A stretch of 12,071 nucleotides of DNA from an uncultured Bacteroidales bacterium (GTDB lineage: Bacteria; Bacteroidota; Bacteroidia; Bacteroidales; UBA932). The position numbers were made by a program, and so were the translations under genes. The stretch spans positions 1 to 12,071 of the forward strand of contig CAMNNS010000037.1 in NCBI GenBank assembly GCA_946545765.1, read 5' to 3'. A model generated the notes under the pieces. The model worked only from the letters and a program-made list of their open reading frames with translations. It was not told where the DNA came from and searched no databases. Shown here in pieces: positions 1-6,809 of the stretch (position 1 is the stretch's first letter; every line of letters begins with the position of its first letter).

Positions 1-167
1 TTATCGGGAGGGAGAATTGTACCTAAAATTTGTAATAAAGTGGTTTTACCCGCTCCACTTGCACCAACTATAGATAGAATCTCTTTATGTTCTGCAGAGA
101 AGTTTAGTCCCTTTAAAACATTTTGTTCTCCGTAAGACTTATAGATATTTTTACATTCAATTATCAT
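1..167 (-). CDS. LolD-like ABC transporter ATP-binding protein, N-terminal fragment
   Basis: Only the first 55 codons lie in the window; the gene continues past base 1. The visible part begins MIIECKNIYKSYG and carries a Walker A P-loop, GASGAGKTT, at about residues 38-46, followed by LLQILGTILPPD. This is the usual start of a small ABC ATPase of the LolD/MacB type. In this family the ATPase powers an inner-membrane complex such as the one that releases lipoproteins towards the outer membrane, but Walker B, the signature motif and the partner permease are off the window, so the substrate cannot be read here. The ATG at 167-165 fits the family's N-terminus. It is divergent from the sigma-54 activator gene and has its own promoter directly upstream. 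That promoter is so close that the transcript may have almost no leader. The family is clear; LolD specifically is an inference. Confidence 0.85.
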   Translation of the reverse strand, partial: MIIECKNIYKSYGEQNVLKGLNFSAEHKEILSIVGASGAGKTTLLQILGTILPPD

Positions 168-171
168 ATTG

Positions 172-201
172 CAAAGTTATCTTAATTTATAATTTATTCA
201 A
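172..201 (-). promoter_or_regulatory. Bacteroidota-type promoter for the ABC ATPase gene
   Basis: On the minus strand, TTG (201-199) is followed by a 19-base spacer and TAACTTTG (179-172). This is a full match to the TTG-N19..21-TAnnTTTG consensus of the primary sigma factor of Bacteroidota. The last G of the -7 box lies only four bases before the ATG at 167, so the expected transcription start falls at or next to the start codon. Confidence 0.7.
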
Positions 202-245
202 CCATTATTTTTATAAAAAGAGAGATAGGGATTTATATAAAGAGT

Positions 246-275
246 ATGAAACAATGTCAGTTTTTTTTAACTTTG
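246..275 (+). promoter_or_regulatory. Probable promoter of the sigma-54 activator / lptE / secG operon
   Basis: TAACTTTG at 268-275 is a perfect -7 element of the Bacteroidota type and identical to the one used divergently at 172-179. The -33 position, 19 bases upstream, reads ATG (246-248) instead of TTG, a two-of-three match. The start codon at 297 would follow a leader of roughly 15-18 bases. No sigma-54 type -24/-12 element was seen nearby, so the activator itself is probably made from the housekeeping promoter. Confidence 0.6.
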
Positions 276-296
276 CACTTGTTAAAAGTATCTTAA

Positions 297-1490
297 ATGG
301 AATTACAAAGTCTAAAACAGAGATTTAATATAATAGGAGATGACCCCAAACTAAATCTTGCATTAGATGTAGCTGTGCAGGTAGCCCCTACAGATTTATC
401 TGTGTTGATAACCGGGGAGAGTGGTGTTGGAAAAGAGGTGATACCACAAATTATACATCAATACAGTCCGCGTAAACATAATAGTTATATTGCGGTTAAT
501 TGTGGTGCTATTCCCGAGGGGACAATAGATTCAGAATTATTTGGGCATGAAAAAGGCTCTTTTACTGGGGCAACATCTACTCGAGAGGGGTATTTTGAGG
601 TCGCAAATGGAGGTACAATTTTTTTAGATGAAGTTGCAGATCTACCACTTTCAACTCAAGTGAGATTACTTAGAGTTTTGCAAAGTGGAGAGTTTATAAA
701 GGTTGGTTCATCTAAAGTGCAGAAGACAAATGTTAGGGTTGTTGCCGCCACAAATGTTAATATTCAGAATGCAATAAAAACAGGAAAGTTTAGAGAAGAT
801 TTATATTATAGATTAGCAACCATTCCAATTTCAATTCCCCCTTTAAGAGATAGAAAAGGAGATATTTATATGTTATTCAGGAAGTTTGCTGTAGATTTTT
901 CTGATAAAAATAAGATTCCTGTAATCAGATTGACAAAAGAAGCACAGCTTAAACTTATCTCTTATCCTTGGCCAGGAAACATTAGGCAACTTAAAAGTAT
1001 CGCTGAACAAATTTCGATTTTAGAGAGAGAAAGAGATATTACTCCCGAAATATTAGAAAAGTATTTACCAACAGAGACTATTGCAACCCTTCCTGTTTTA
1101 GCAAATGGGACGGATTATAATTTTATAAATGATAGCCAAATGCTTTATAAGATGATAGTTTCTCTAAAGCAAGAGATAGATTCTTTGAAAGAGGGAATCT
1201 CATCGGGAAAAATAATAACAAATATCCCGAGTGGAGTTGGAGTGGCTCAACAGGTATCAGTTAGAGAGATGAGAGATATTTCTGATATTAAGGAGAATGA
1301 GTATATTGTTGCAGAGCCTCACGATTTATCTTCTCACGATGAAGTTTTTTCTATTAAATCTCAAAATGAGGATTTAATAAAGAAGTGTTTAGAAAAAAAC
1401 AGAGGCAACAGGCGTGCAACAGCCTTAGAATTAGGGATTTCTGAAAGAACACTATACAGAAAAATTAAACAATATAAACTTGATGAGTAG
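297..1490 (+). CDS. Sigma-54-dependent transcriptional activator (AAA+ / Fis-type HTH)
   Basis: This is a bacterial enhancer-binding protein that uses ATP hydrolysis to open promoters held by sigma-54 RNA polymerase. The AAA+ domain starts almost at the N-terminus (about residues 10-250), with Walker A GESGVGKE (40-47), the sigma-54 contact loop GSFTGA (87-92, where most family members have GAFTGA), Walker B IFLDEV (108-113), a probable arginine finger in FREDLYYRL (165-173) and sensor II in PGNIRQL (226-232). A linker with a likely short coiled coil (about 280-300) leads to a C-terminal Fis-type helix-turn-helix (about 355-397, NRRATALELGISERTLYRKI). There is no receiver, GAF or PAS domain ahead of the ATPase, so activity is probably set by abundance or a partner protein. 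It is first in an operon with lptE, a TPR gene and secG. Targets are not evident from this window. Confidence 0.93.
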   Translation: MELQSLKQRFNIIGDDPKLNLALDVAVQVAPTDLSVLITGESGVGKEVIPQIIHQYSPRKHNSYIAVNCGAIPEGTIDSELFGHEKGSFTGATSTREGYFEVANGGTIFLDEVADLPLSTQVRLLRVLQSGEFIKVGSSKVQKTNVRVVAATNVNIQNAIKTGKFREDLYYRLATIPISIPPLRDRKGDIYMLFRKFAVDFSDKNKIPVIRLTKEAQLKLISYPWPGNIRQLKSIAEQISILERERDITPEILEKYLPTETIATLPVLANGTDYNFINDSQMLYKMIVSLKQEIDSLKEGISSGKIITNIPSGVGVAQQVSVREMRDISDIKENEYIVAEPHDLSSHDEVFSIKSQNEDLIKKCLEKNRGNRRATALELGISERTLYRKIKQYKLDE

Positions 1491-1506
1491 TAAGGAGTAA
1501 AAGATT

Positions 1507-2028
1507 ATGAAAAAGAGCTTAGTTATAGGTAAAAAAAGTATATTTCTTTTGGCTATTATTACATTGGTGGTCTCTTGTGGAATCTACTCGTTTTCAGGGA
1601 CATCTATTCAGCCCGATGTTTTTTCTATAACAGTAAGAAATATAGAGAATAGGGCAATGCAAGTCAATCCTACACTTGCAAATCAATTCACAATTGCTTT
1701 GCAAGAGAAATATAGAAGATTAACAAAATTACAGATGTTGCCCGAAGGTGGAGATTTAGAAGTCAGTGGGCAAATTACAAGTTATGAGGTGACTCCAACT
1801 GCAATCACCGCAGACGAAGTAGCTTCAATGAATAGGCTTACAATAGCTGTTAAGATAAAATTTGTAAATGTTAAGCACCCCGAGGATAATTTTGAAAAAT
1901 CTTTCTCTGCTTATCAGGATTATGACTCTAACAACTCTTTAGATGCTGTGCAAGCAAGGCTTTGTGAGCAAATAGTAGAGACCCTTGTAGAGGATATTTT
2001 TAATGCAACAGTTGCAGATTGGAAATAA
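1507..2028 (+). CDS. lptE: LptE-family outer-membrane LPS-assembly lipoprotein
   Basis: A 173-residue lipoprotein with a type II signal peptide: basic MKK start, hydrophobic stretch to about residue 22, and lipobox VVSC with the lipidated cysteine at residue 24. The mature part reads GIYSFSGTSI followed by a mixed alpha/beta body (ALQEKYRRLTKL, LEVSGQITSYEVTP, AVKIKFVNV), the pattern of the Bacteroidota LptE family. LptE plugs the LptD barrel and helps place lipopolysaccharide in the outer leaflet; no lptD is seen here. It lies 16 bases after the activator gene and has a strong Shine-Dalgarno-like AAGGAG at 1492-1497, unusual for this phylum and suggesting independent translation within the operon. 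The family assignment is by overall pattern and neighbourhood, so it is a little less certain than that of the activator. Confidence 0.85.
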   Translation: MKKSLVIGKKSIFLLAIITLVVSCGIYSFSGTSIQPDVFSITVRNIENRAMQVNPTLANQFTIALQEKYRRLTKLQMLPEGGDLEVSGQITSYEVTPTAITADEVASMNRLTIAVKIKFVNVKHPEDNFEKSFSAYQDYDSNNSLDAVQARLCEQIVETLVEDIFNATVADWK

Positions 2029-2029
2029 A

Positions 2030-2656
2030 ATGGCAGATAATAATCTATACTCAGATTTAGAATCTTTAGATGTTATGGCATTAGAGGAGATTGTAAAAGA
2101 GAATCCTTGGTTCTCTTATGCAAGACACCTTTTGCTTATTAAATTAAAGGAGATTAGTGATGAGGTTTATCAGACACATTTAAGGAATTCTGCTGTATTT
2201 TTATCATCGCGATTAGCTTTATATAAAAGGATAAATCTTATTCATAAAGAGATTAAATCGGAGGAAGCTGAAACAGAAGAGAAAATAGTAAAAATTGCTT
2301 CCCCTAAGACAAAATATGTAGTGGTAGGCGGTGATTTTTTTCAAAAAGAAGATTTTGAGGAGCTTACAGATGAAGAGAATGTAGAGCTGCAACTAAAAGA
2401 GAGCCCGTTTTATCGTCCTGAACAAAAAAGAGATAATAGAGGTAAATTGGTTGAGAATAACTTTTATGATTCAGAGGGAAAGGTTAAATATGATGATTTG
2501 GTTTTTTATACAGAGACACTGGGGCATATTTATGCTCAACAAGGGTATTATGACCAAGCTATAGAGGTGTTTTCAAAACTAATTTTGTTATATCCACAAA
2601 AAAGTGCTTACTTTGCAACCCTAATTAAAGAGACAGAAAAGAATAAGGAGATTTAA
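2030..2656 (+). CDS. Small TPR protein of the lptE-secG operon, function unknown
   Basis: A 208-residue, probably cytoplasmic protein with no signal peptide. The ATG at 2030, one base after the lptE stop, is chosen over an ATG at 2003 that would overlap lptE and add an unremarkable MQQLQIGNK. The N-terminal third is helical (LYSDLESLDVMALEEIVKEN, then NPWFSYARHLLLIKL). The middle is charged and probably flexible. The C-terminus holds one recognisable tetratricopeptide unit at about residues 165-198 (LGHIYAQQGYYDQAIEVFSKL, ending near LYPQ). TPR units bind other proteins, so a scaffold or chaperone-like role is possible. The position between lptE and secG hints at envelope biogenesis, but nothing in the sequence names a partner. 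Confidence 0.85.
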   Translation: MADNNLYSDLESLDVMALEEIVKENPWFSYARHLLLIKLKEISDEVYQTHLRNSAVFLSSRLALYKRINLIHKEIKSEEAETEEKIVKIASPKTKYVVVGGDFFQKEDFEELTDEENVELQLKESPFYRPEQKRDNRGKLVENNFYDSEGKVKYDDLVFYTETLGHIYAQQGYYDQAIEVFSKLILLYPQKSAYFATLIKETEKNKEI

Positions 2657-2659
2657 GAT

Positions 2660-2998
2660 ATGTATTATTTTATTGTTACAATCATTGTAATAGCAAGCGT
2701 GTTAATTACATTTGCAGTACTTCTTCAGAATTCTAAAGGAGGAGGTTTGGCGGCTAATTTTGCAGCTGGTAATCAGACCTTTGGAGTAAGGCAAACAGCA
2801 GATCTTTTAGAAAAAGCAACATGGATTTTAGCTATAATTATAATAGCGTGTTCAATCTTTGCAACAACCGCGATTTCTTCTAAAAAGAGTGAACAAAAGG
2901 TTAATGTTCCAGAATTGAGCAAACAGTTAAACAAATCTGCTCAACCAGCCTTCCCGATAGAAACAACTACAAATCAGGAAGTTGAGCAAAATAACTAA
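2660..2998 (+). CDS. secG: Preprotein translocase subunit SecG
   Basis: A 112-residue membrane protein with the standard SecG layout: transmembrane helix 1 at about residues 2-22, a conserved cytoplasmic loop LLQNSKGGGLAANFAAG (21-37) ending near FGVRQTADLLEKAT, and transmembrane helix 2 at about 53-72. A polar tail rich in Lys, Gln and Asn follows, as is common in Bacteroidota SecG. SecG joins SecY and SecE in the inner membrane and supports SecA-driven export. The start lies three bases after the TPR gene stop, with AAGGAG at 2645-2650 inside the end of that gene. It is the last gene before a strong terminator and therefore closes this operon. Confidence 0.95.
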   Translation: MYYFIVTIIVIASVLITFAVLLQNSKGGGLAANFAAGNQTFGVRQTADLLEKATWILAIIIIACSIFATTAISSKKSEQKVNVPELSKQLNKSAQPAFPIETTTNQEVEQNN

Positions 2999-3003
2999 GA
3001 TTT

Positions 3004-3040
3004 AAAACTTGCTTGATAAAAAAATTGAGCAAGTTTTTTT
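3004..3040 (+). terminator. Rho-independent terminator after secG
   Basis: The arms AAAACTTGCT (3004-3013) and AGCAAGTTTT (3028-3037) are exact reverse complements. Weaker U-G, G-U and A-U pairs can extend the stem inwards towards an A-rich loop. The right arm runs into T residues to 3040. It begins five bases after the secG stop. Ten base pairs, three of them G-C, plus the T tract make a convincing terminator for this AT-rich genome. Confidence 0.88.
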
Positions 3041-3050
3041 AAAAAAATAC

Positions 3051-3069
3051 TACTATGTATTGCATAGTA
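3051..3069 (+). promoter_or_regulatory. Perfect inverted repeat over the -33 element, probable PadR operator
   Basis: TACTATG (3051-3057) and CATAGTA (3063-3069) are exact reverse complements around the 5-base centre TATTG. The centre contains the TTG of the proposed -33 element. A dimeric repressor bound here would block the polymerase. The PadR gene is second in the operon this promoter drives, so autoregulation is the natural reading, but binding is inferred, not shown. Confidence 0.55.
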
Positions 3070-3091
3070 TTAAAAAAAATATATATATTTG
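3060..3091 (+). promoter_or_regulatory. Promoter of the pspC-padR-pspC operon
   Basis: TTG (3060-3062), a 21-base spacer and TATATTTG (3084-3091) match the Bacteroidota consensus. The predicted transcript start is near 3096-3098, leaving a leader of about 45 bases before the ATG at 3143. The promoter sits directly behind the secG terminator, so this operon is transcribed independently. Inverted repeats overlap both promoter elements. Confidence 0.7.
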
Positions 3092-3100
3092 CAATGCAAA
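3088..3100 (+). promoter_or_regulatory. Second perfect inverted repeat over the -7 element / start site
   Basis: TTTGCAATGCAAA is a perfect 6+1+6 palindrome. It covers the last four bases of the -7 box and the expected transcription start. It shares the hexamer TTGCAT (read on either strand) with the centre of the upstream palindrome, so both could be sites of one regulator. A chance origin is possible in AT-rich DNA. Confidence 0.4.
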
Positions 3101-3142
3101 ATACAAGGTTAAACAAAAGAAACAATAAATTTATAATATTAT

Positions 3143-3736
3143 ATGCCTATGAAACAGATTATTACAGCCGGCATCGGGAAAAAAAGTTTTTGTATAGAAA
3201 CAGATGCATACGAAAATCTCAAAAATTATTTAGAGTATTTTAGAACAAAATCTTCTTTAGGGATCCAATCTCAACAGGTGATGGAAGATTTAGAGGAGAG
3301 AATAGCTGAGATTCTATTTTCTAAAATTGGAGAAGTTAGAAATGTTGTAGATGTTAAAATGGTAGATGAAATAACATCTCAATTGGGTATGCCCGATGGT
3401 TCTCCTTACAACAGATTGTACAATGAGTCTTCACAAAATAAAGAGTATTCAAATAACACTTCTAATTATGCCACTCCTGTTAAAAAAATTTATCGCGATA
3501 AAGATAACTCTACTATAGCTGGAGTTTGTAGCGGTATTGCCCTTTATGCAAATTTAGATCCTTTAATAATAAAGATAATATTCATTGTTCTTTTTATTTT
3601 AGGAATGTCAGGTATGCTCATTTATATTATACTTTGGATAGTAATACCTAAGGCGGTAACTCCTGCACAAAAGTGCGAACAAAGGGGTTGGCCAATTACA
3701 GCAGAAAACTTGTCTAAATTCACTAAATACAGATAA
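3143..3736 (+). CDS. Short PspC-domain membrane protein
   Basis: A 197-residue protein with two parts. An N-terminal cytoplasmic region (about 1-90) carries the pattern seen at the front of many Bacteroidota PspC proteins (CIETDAYENLKNYLEYF, then EDLEERIAEILFSKI). A PspC domain (about 113-172) follows: KKIYRDKDNSTIAGVCSGIA, then transmembrane stretches at about 142-156 and 158-170 ending ILWIVIPK. PspC proteins in other bacteria sense or relieve inner-membrane stress; that role is extrapolated here. It is a clear paralogue of the front of the long PspC protein two genes downstream. A second in-frame ATG at 3149 aligns about equally well with the paralogue's start, so the first two residues are uncertain. 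It lies two bases upstream of padR in one operon. Confidence 0.88.
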   Translation: MPMKQIITAGIGKKSFCIETDAYENLKNYLEYFRTKSSLGIQSQQVMEDLEERIAEILFSKIGEVRNVVDVKMVDEITSQLGMPDGSPYNRLYNESSQNKEYSNNTSNYATPVKKIYRDKDNSTIAGVCSGIALYANLDPLIIKIIFIVLFILGMSGMLIYIILWIVIPKAVTPAQKCEQRGWPITAENLSKFTKYR

Positions 3737-3738
3737 TT

Positions 3739-4077
3739 ATGGAAATATTGAATGAAGAAAATATAAAATCTCAAATGAGAAAAGGTGTTTTGGAATATTG
3801 TATTCTAAGTATCTTAAGAAAAGGAGACTCTTATGTCTCTCCACTAATTATGCAACTTAAACAAGCTAAGATGATTGTTGTAGAGGGAACGTTATATCCT
3901 TTATTAGCAAGGCAGAAAAATCAAGGACTTCTTTCATATAGATGGGAAGAGAGTCCAAGTGGTCCCCCTCGCAAATATTACTCTCTAACAGACAAGGGGA
4001 GAAAAGCTTTAGAGGTAATGGACGAAGCGTGGCAAGATGTTGTTAAAACTGTGGATCTAATAAAAACAGGAATTTAA
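3739..4077 (+). CDS. PadR-family transcriptional repressor
   Basis: A 112-residue DNA-binding protein of the short PadR type: a winged helix plus a single C-terminal dimerisation helix. Diagnostic segments are QMRKGVLEYCILSIL (about 12-26), the recognition helix and wing region VVEGTLYPLLARQKNQGLLS (47-66), and WEESPSGPPRKYYSLTDKGR (69-88), which is nearly invariant in this family. The C-terminal helix (about 88-110) should pair the two monomers. PadR proteins usually repress their own operon until a ligand or stress signal releases them. Here the gene sits between two pspC genes, two bases after the first and 13 before the second, and the operon promoter carries palindromes of suitable form. 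The signal sensed is unknown; membrane-active compounds would be a reasonable guess from work on other PadR regulators. Confidence 0.93.
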   Translation: MEILNEENIKSQMRKGVLEYCILSILRKGDSYVSPLIMQLKQAKMIVVEGTLYPLLARQKNQGLLSYRWEESPSGPPRKYYSLTDKGRKALEVMDEAWQDVVKTVDLIKTGI

Positions 4078-4090
4078 AAAGTAAAGGATT

Positions 4091-5545
4091 ATGGAAGAGA
4101 CAATAAAAATTAGTTTAGGAGGGATTGCTTTCTCTTTTAACAGAGATGCTTATGAAGCATTGAATAATTACTTAGAAGATTTAAACAAACATTATAGTGC
4201 TAAAATAGAGGGGAAAGAGATTTTAAGTGATATAGAAGATAGAATAGCGGAATTATTATTAGAAAAGCAAGAAGTTTCAGATTTTGTAACGATTGATAGA
4301 GTAAAGGAGATAATTGAGATAATGGGGCAACCATCTGATATAGAAGATAATAAAGAAGAGCCAGAAAATGACGACTTAAAACAAGAAACATCTTCTCATC
4401 TTTCAACTCCTAAACGGTATTATAGAGATTTAGAAAACAGAAAAATAGCAGGAGTTTGCAGTGGATTGGGGCATTATTTTAAAACAGACCCTATACTATT
4501 TAGGATAATCTTTGTTTTACTTTCTGGAACTTTATTTTTTGTTCATGAATTAAACATTTGGTGGGGTGCTATTCTTGCATATATTGTTTTATGGATAGTA
4601 ACACCTGGTGCAAAAACAGTTAAACAAAGATGTGCCATGATGGGAGAAAGGGTTGGTATTAAAGGTGTTGAAGATTCTTATAACTCCTCTGTACGCCCAA
4701 GTACTTCTGCTTTGGGGGGAATAATAAAGGTTGGTTTTGGAGTTCTGCTAATAATAATTGGGTTATTTTTATTTATAACAAGCTGGACGGTTTTATTTAT
4801 TACTGAAGATTTTATAGGAACTCCGCTAACCTTTTTGATAGACTATGTAGATTTGCCAGCATCTTCACTTTCACTTTGGTTAGCAAAAATATCTCCCTTT
4901 TTATTATTAATGCTCCCTTCTTTTATATTATTATATGAGGGGATAAAATTAACATTTGGTTTTCGTTCTCCAAGTTGGCGTCCAGGTCTTATAGCTTTTA
5001 TTTTATGGATAATAACACTAATTGTAACAATCGCTTTTGGTATAAGGTCATTTGCACATCTTGCTATTGATGAAGGCTTTTCTTATTCTAATGAGATTAC
5101 AAAAACAACTCTCCCTATGAAAAAATATTATGATACTTTGTATGTAAAGTTTGAACCTCTGCCAAAGGTGAGAAATGGGGAGGAATTAGAGTGGATTAAG
5201 GTTAGAGAGAATGACAATCTGTATTATGCTAAAACTTCTGAAGAAGGGATTATTTATGCAATATATCCAGATTACCATAAGAGAAGAGTTCAGAGTGTTG
5301 TATTAGATACATTATCAAAAGATATTTTAAGAAAAGACACAACAATACTCCCCGAAATTAAAATAAAGGAGAACTATATTTATAGAAAAATAAAATCTGA
5401 GGAGAGAGTAACAGAACCTGTAGTAGTTAAAGATTCGTTAGTGGTTCTCAATCCTCAGATTATTACAAAAAAATCTCGTTTCAGTGGGTCATTTTATAAT
5501 GTTACTTTAATGGCCCCAGACAGTAGTGTTGTTTTAGTTAATTAA
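4091..5545 (+). CDS. Long PspC-domain multi-pass membrane protein with an extracytoplasmic C-terminal domain
   Basis: A 484-residue protein. Residues 1-90 repeat the cytoplasmic module of the short paralogue (SLGGIAFSFNRDAYEALNNY, then ILSDIEDRIAELLLEKQ). A PspC domain spans about 108-172 (RYYRDLENRKIAGVCSGLGH, helices at about 136-152 and 158-171). Three more hydrophobic stretches follow at about 210-231, 266-285 and 299-318. Residues from about 325 to the end form a soluble, beta-rich tail (TTLPMKKYYDTLYVKFEPLP, later SFYNVTLMAPDSSVVLVN). Its side of the membrane is not certain, but the periplasm is likely. The layout suggests a sensor or adaptor that connects periplasm and cytoplasm, but no catalytic motif is visible. 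It is third in the operon, and its stop codon overlaps the stop of the convergent kbl gene by four bases. Confidence 0.88.
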   Translation: MEETIKISLGGIAFSFNRDAYEALNNYLEDLNKHYSAKIEGKEILSDIEDRIAELLLEKQEVSDFVTIDRVKEIIEIMGQPSDIEDNKEEPENDDLKQETSSHLSTPKRYYRDLENRKIAGVCSGLGHYFKTDPILFRIIFVLLSGTLFFVHELNIWWGAILAYIVLWIVTPGAKTVKQRCAMMGERVGIKGVEDSYNSSVRPSTSALGGIIKVGFGVLLIIIGLFLFITSWTVLFITEDFIGTPLTFLIDYVDLPASSLSLWLAKISPFLLLMLPSFILLYEGIKLTFGFRSPSWRPGLIAFILWIITLIVTIAFGIRSFAHLAIDEGFSYSNEITKTTLPMKKYYDTLYVKFEPLPKVRNGEELEWIKVRENDNLYYAKTSEEGIIYAIYPDYHKRRVQSVVLDTLSKDILRKDTTILPEIKIKENYIYRKIKSEERVTEPVVVKDSLVVLNPQIITKKSRFSGSFYNVTLMAPDSSVVLVN

Positions 5546-6735
5546 TTTTTGAGCACTTTTAGCTGCTTTCCAATTTTTGTGAAGGCAGCTATTGCTCTAT
5601 CTAATTGTGCTTTAGAATGTGCGGCAGAAACTTGAACTCTAATTCTGGCAAGATCTTTAGGAACAACAGGATAGTAGAAACCTACAACATAAATTCCTTC
5701 GTCTAAAAGTTTTTTTGCCATTTGTTGAGAAAGTTTTGCATCATATAACATAACAGCACAAATTGCAGATTGGGTTGGTTTTATATCAAAACCAGCCTTT
5801 TTCATTTTTGTTATAAAGTATTCTGTATTAGCGTGTAATTTGTCCTGAAGCTTGTTTGTTTTACTCATCATATTAAACATCTCAATACCAGCTGCAGCTA
5901 CCATAGGTGGAATAGAGTTTGAGAACAAGTAAGGGCGAGAGCGTTGTCTTAGCATCGCGATAATTTCTTTCTTGCCAGTAGTAAATCCACCAACAGCACC
6001 ACCAAAAGATTTTCCTAATGTTCCGGTTATTATCTCTATTTTACCTCTTAATTTAAACAACTCTGTAGTACCTCTTCCTGTTTTACCAACAACCCCTGCT
6101 GAGTGAGATTCATCTACCATTACCATAGCATCATATTTTTGTGCAAGGGCATAAATTTTATCCACGGGGGCAACATTACCATCCATAGAGAAAACGCCAT
6201 CGGTAACAATAATTCTATGGCGTTGTTTTTTTGCTTTTTTAAGACACTCCTCAAGTTCTTTCATGTCGGCATTTGAGTATCTGTATCTAACAGCTTTGCA
6301 AAGTCTAACTCCATCTATAATAGAGGCATGATTTAAAGAATCTGAAATAATAGCATCTTCTTCTGTAAATAGTGGTTCAAAAACGCCACCATTTGCATCA
6401 AAACATGATGTGTAGAGTATAGTATCTTCTGTACCAAAGAATTCAGATATTTTCTTTTCCAATTCTTTTTGGAGATCTCCTGTACCACAAATAAACCTAA
6501 CAGATGACATACCATAACCTCTTGTATCTAATGCTTTTTTTGCCGCATTTATTAGTCTTTTATTGTCTGATAAGCCTAAATAGTTATTAGCACAAAAGTT
6601 TAAAACATCTTTCCCACCAGCAACTTTTATTGCCGATGTTTGAGGAGTTATTATAACTCTTTCCTCTTTATAAAGCCCCGCCTTTTTTATAGAGGCAAGC
6701 TCATTTTTTAAGTAAGATTGAAATTTTTTATACAT
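5542..6735 (-). CDS. kbl: Glycine C-acetyltransferase (2-amino-3-ketobutyrate CoA ligase)
   Basis: A PLP-dependent alpha-oxoamine synthase of 397 residues, the usual size for Kbl. It interconverts 2-amino-3-oxobutyrate plus CoA with glycine plus acetyl-CoA, the second step of threonine breakdown through threonine dehydrogenase. Visible landmarks are FCANNYLGL (47-55), SSVRFICGTG (77-86), SCFDANGG (110-117), the cofactor-stacking histidine in SLNHASIIDGVRLCKA (133-148), MVDESHSAG (206-214, Asp208 to the pyridine nitrogen) and the Schiff-base lysine in TLGKSFGG (Lys242). FICGTG, the SCFDANGG segment and RQRSRPYLFSN closely match what I recall of E. coli Kbl, which argues against the related serine palmitoyltransferase and 8-amino-7-oxononanoate synthase. 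No threonine dehydrogenase gene is next to it. It is transcribed alone from a promoter at 6810-6840 with a leader of about 70 bases. Confidence 0.93.
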   Translation of the reverse strand: MYKKFQSYLKNELASIKKAGLYKEERVIITPQTSAIKVAGGKDVLNFCANNYLGLSDNKRLINAAKKALDTRGYGMSSVRFICGTGDLQKELEKKISEFFGTEDTILYTSCFDANGGVFEPLFTEEDAIISDSLNHASIIDGVRLCKAVRYRYSNADMKELEECLKKAKKQRHRIIVTDGVFSMDGNVAPVDKIYALAQKYDAMVMVDESHSAGVVGKTGRGTTELFKLRGKIEIITGTLGKSFGGAVGGFTTGKKEIIAMLRQRSRPYLFSNSIPPMVAAAGIEMFNMMSKTNKLQDKLHANTEYFITKMKKAGFDIKPTQSAICAVMLYDAKLSQQMAKKLLDEGIYVVGFYYPVVPKDLARIRVQVSAAHSKAQLDRAIAAFTKIGKQLKVLKN

Positions 6736-6809
6736 ATCTATAAGTTATTTTATAATTGTCGTAAAAACAGATTAGAAGGTTGATAAAGTTTATTTTCAGA
6801 ACCATATAG

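Noticed and set aside
208..219. Palindrome TTTTTATAAAAA between the divergent promoters at the left end
   Set aside because: It consists only of A and T and is expected by chance in DNA of this composition.
3055..3243. Open frame of 62 codons upstream of and overlapping the short pspC gene
   Set aside because: It starts inside the promoter palindrome, spans the -33 and -7 elements and runs out of frame into a well-supported PspC gene. Its translation shows no family pattern.
4200..4406. Reverse-strand open frame inside the long pspC gene
   Set aside because: It is antisense to a conserved coding region and its leucine-rich composition is what antisense AT-rich coding DNA gives.
5542..6735. 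Reading the alpha-oxoamine synthase as serine palmitoyltransferase, which Bacteroidota also have
   Set aside because: The segments SCFDANGG, SLNHASIIDGVRLCKA and RQRSRPYLFSN are those of Kbl; serine palmitoyltransferase differs in these regions.
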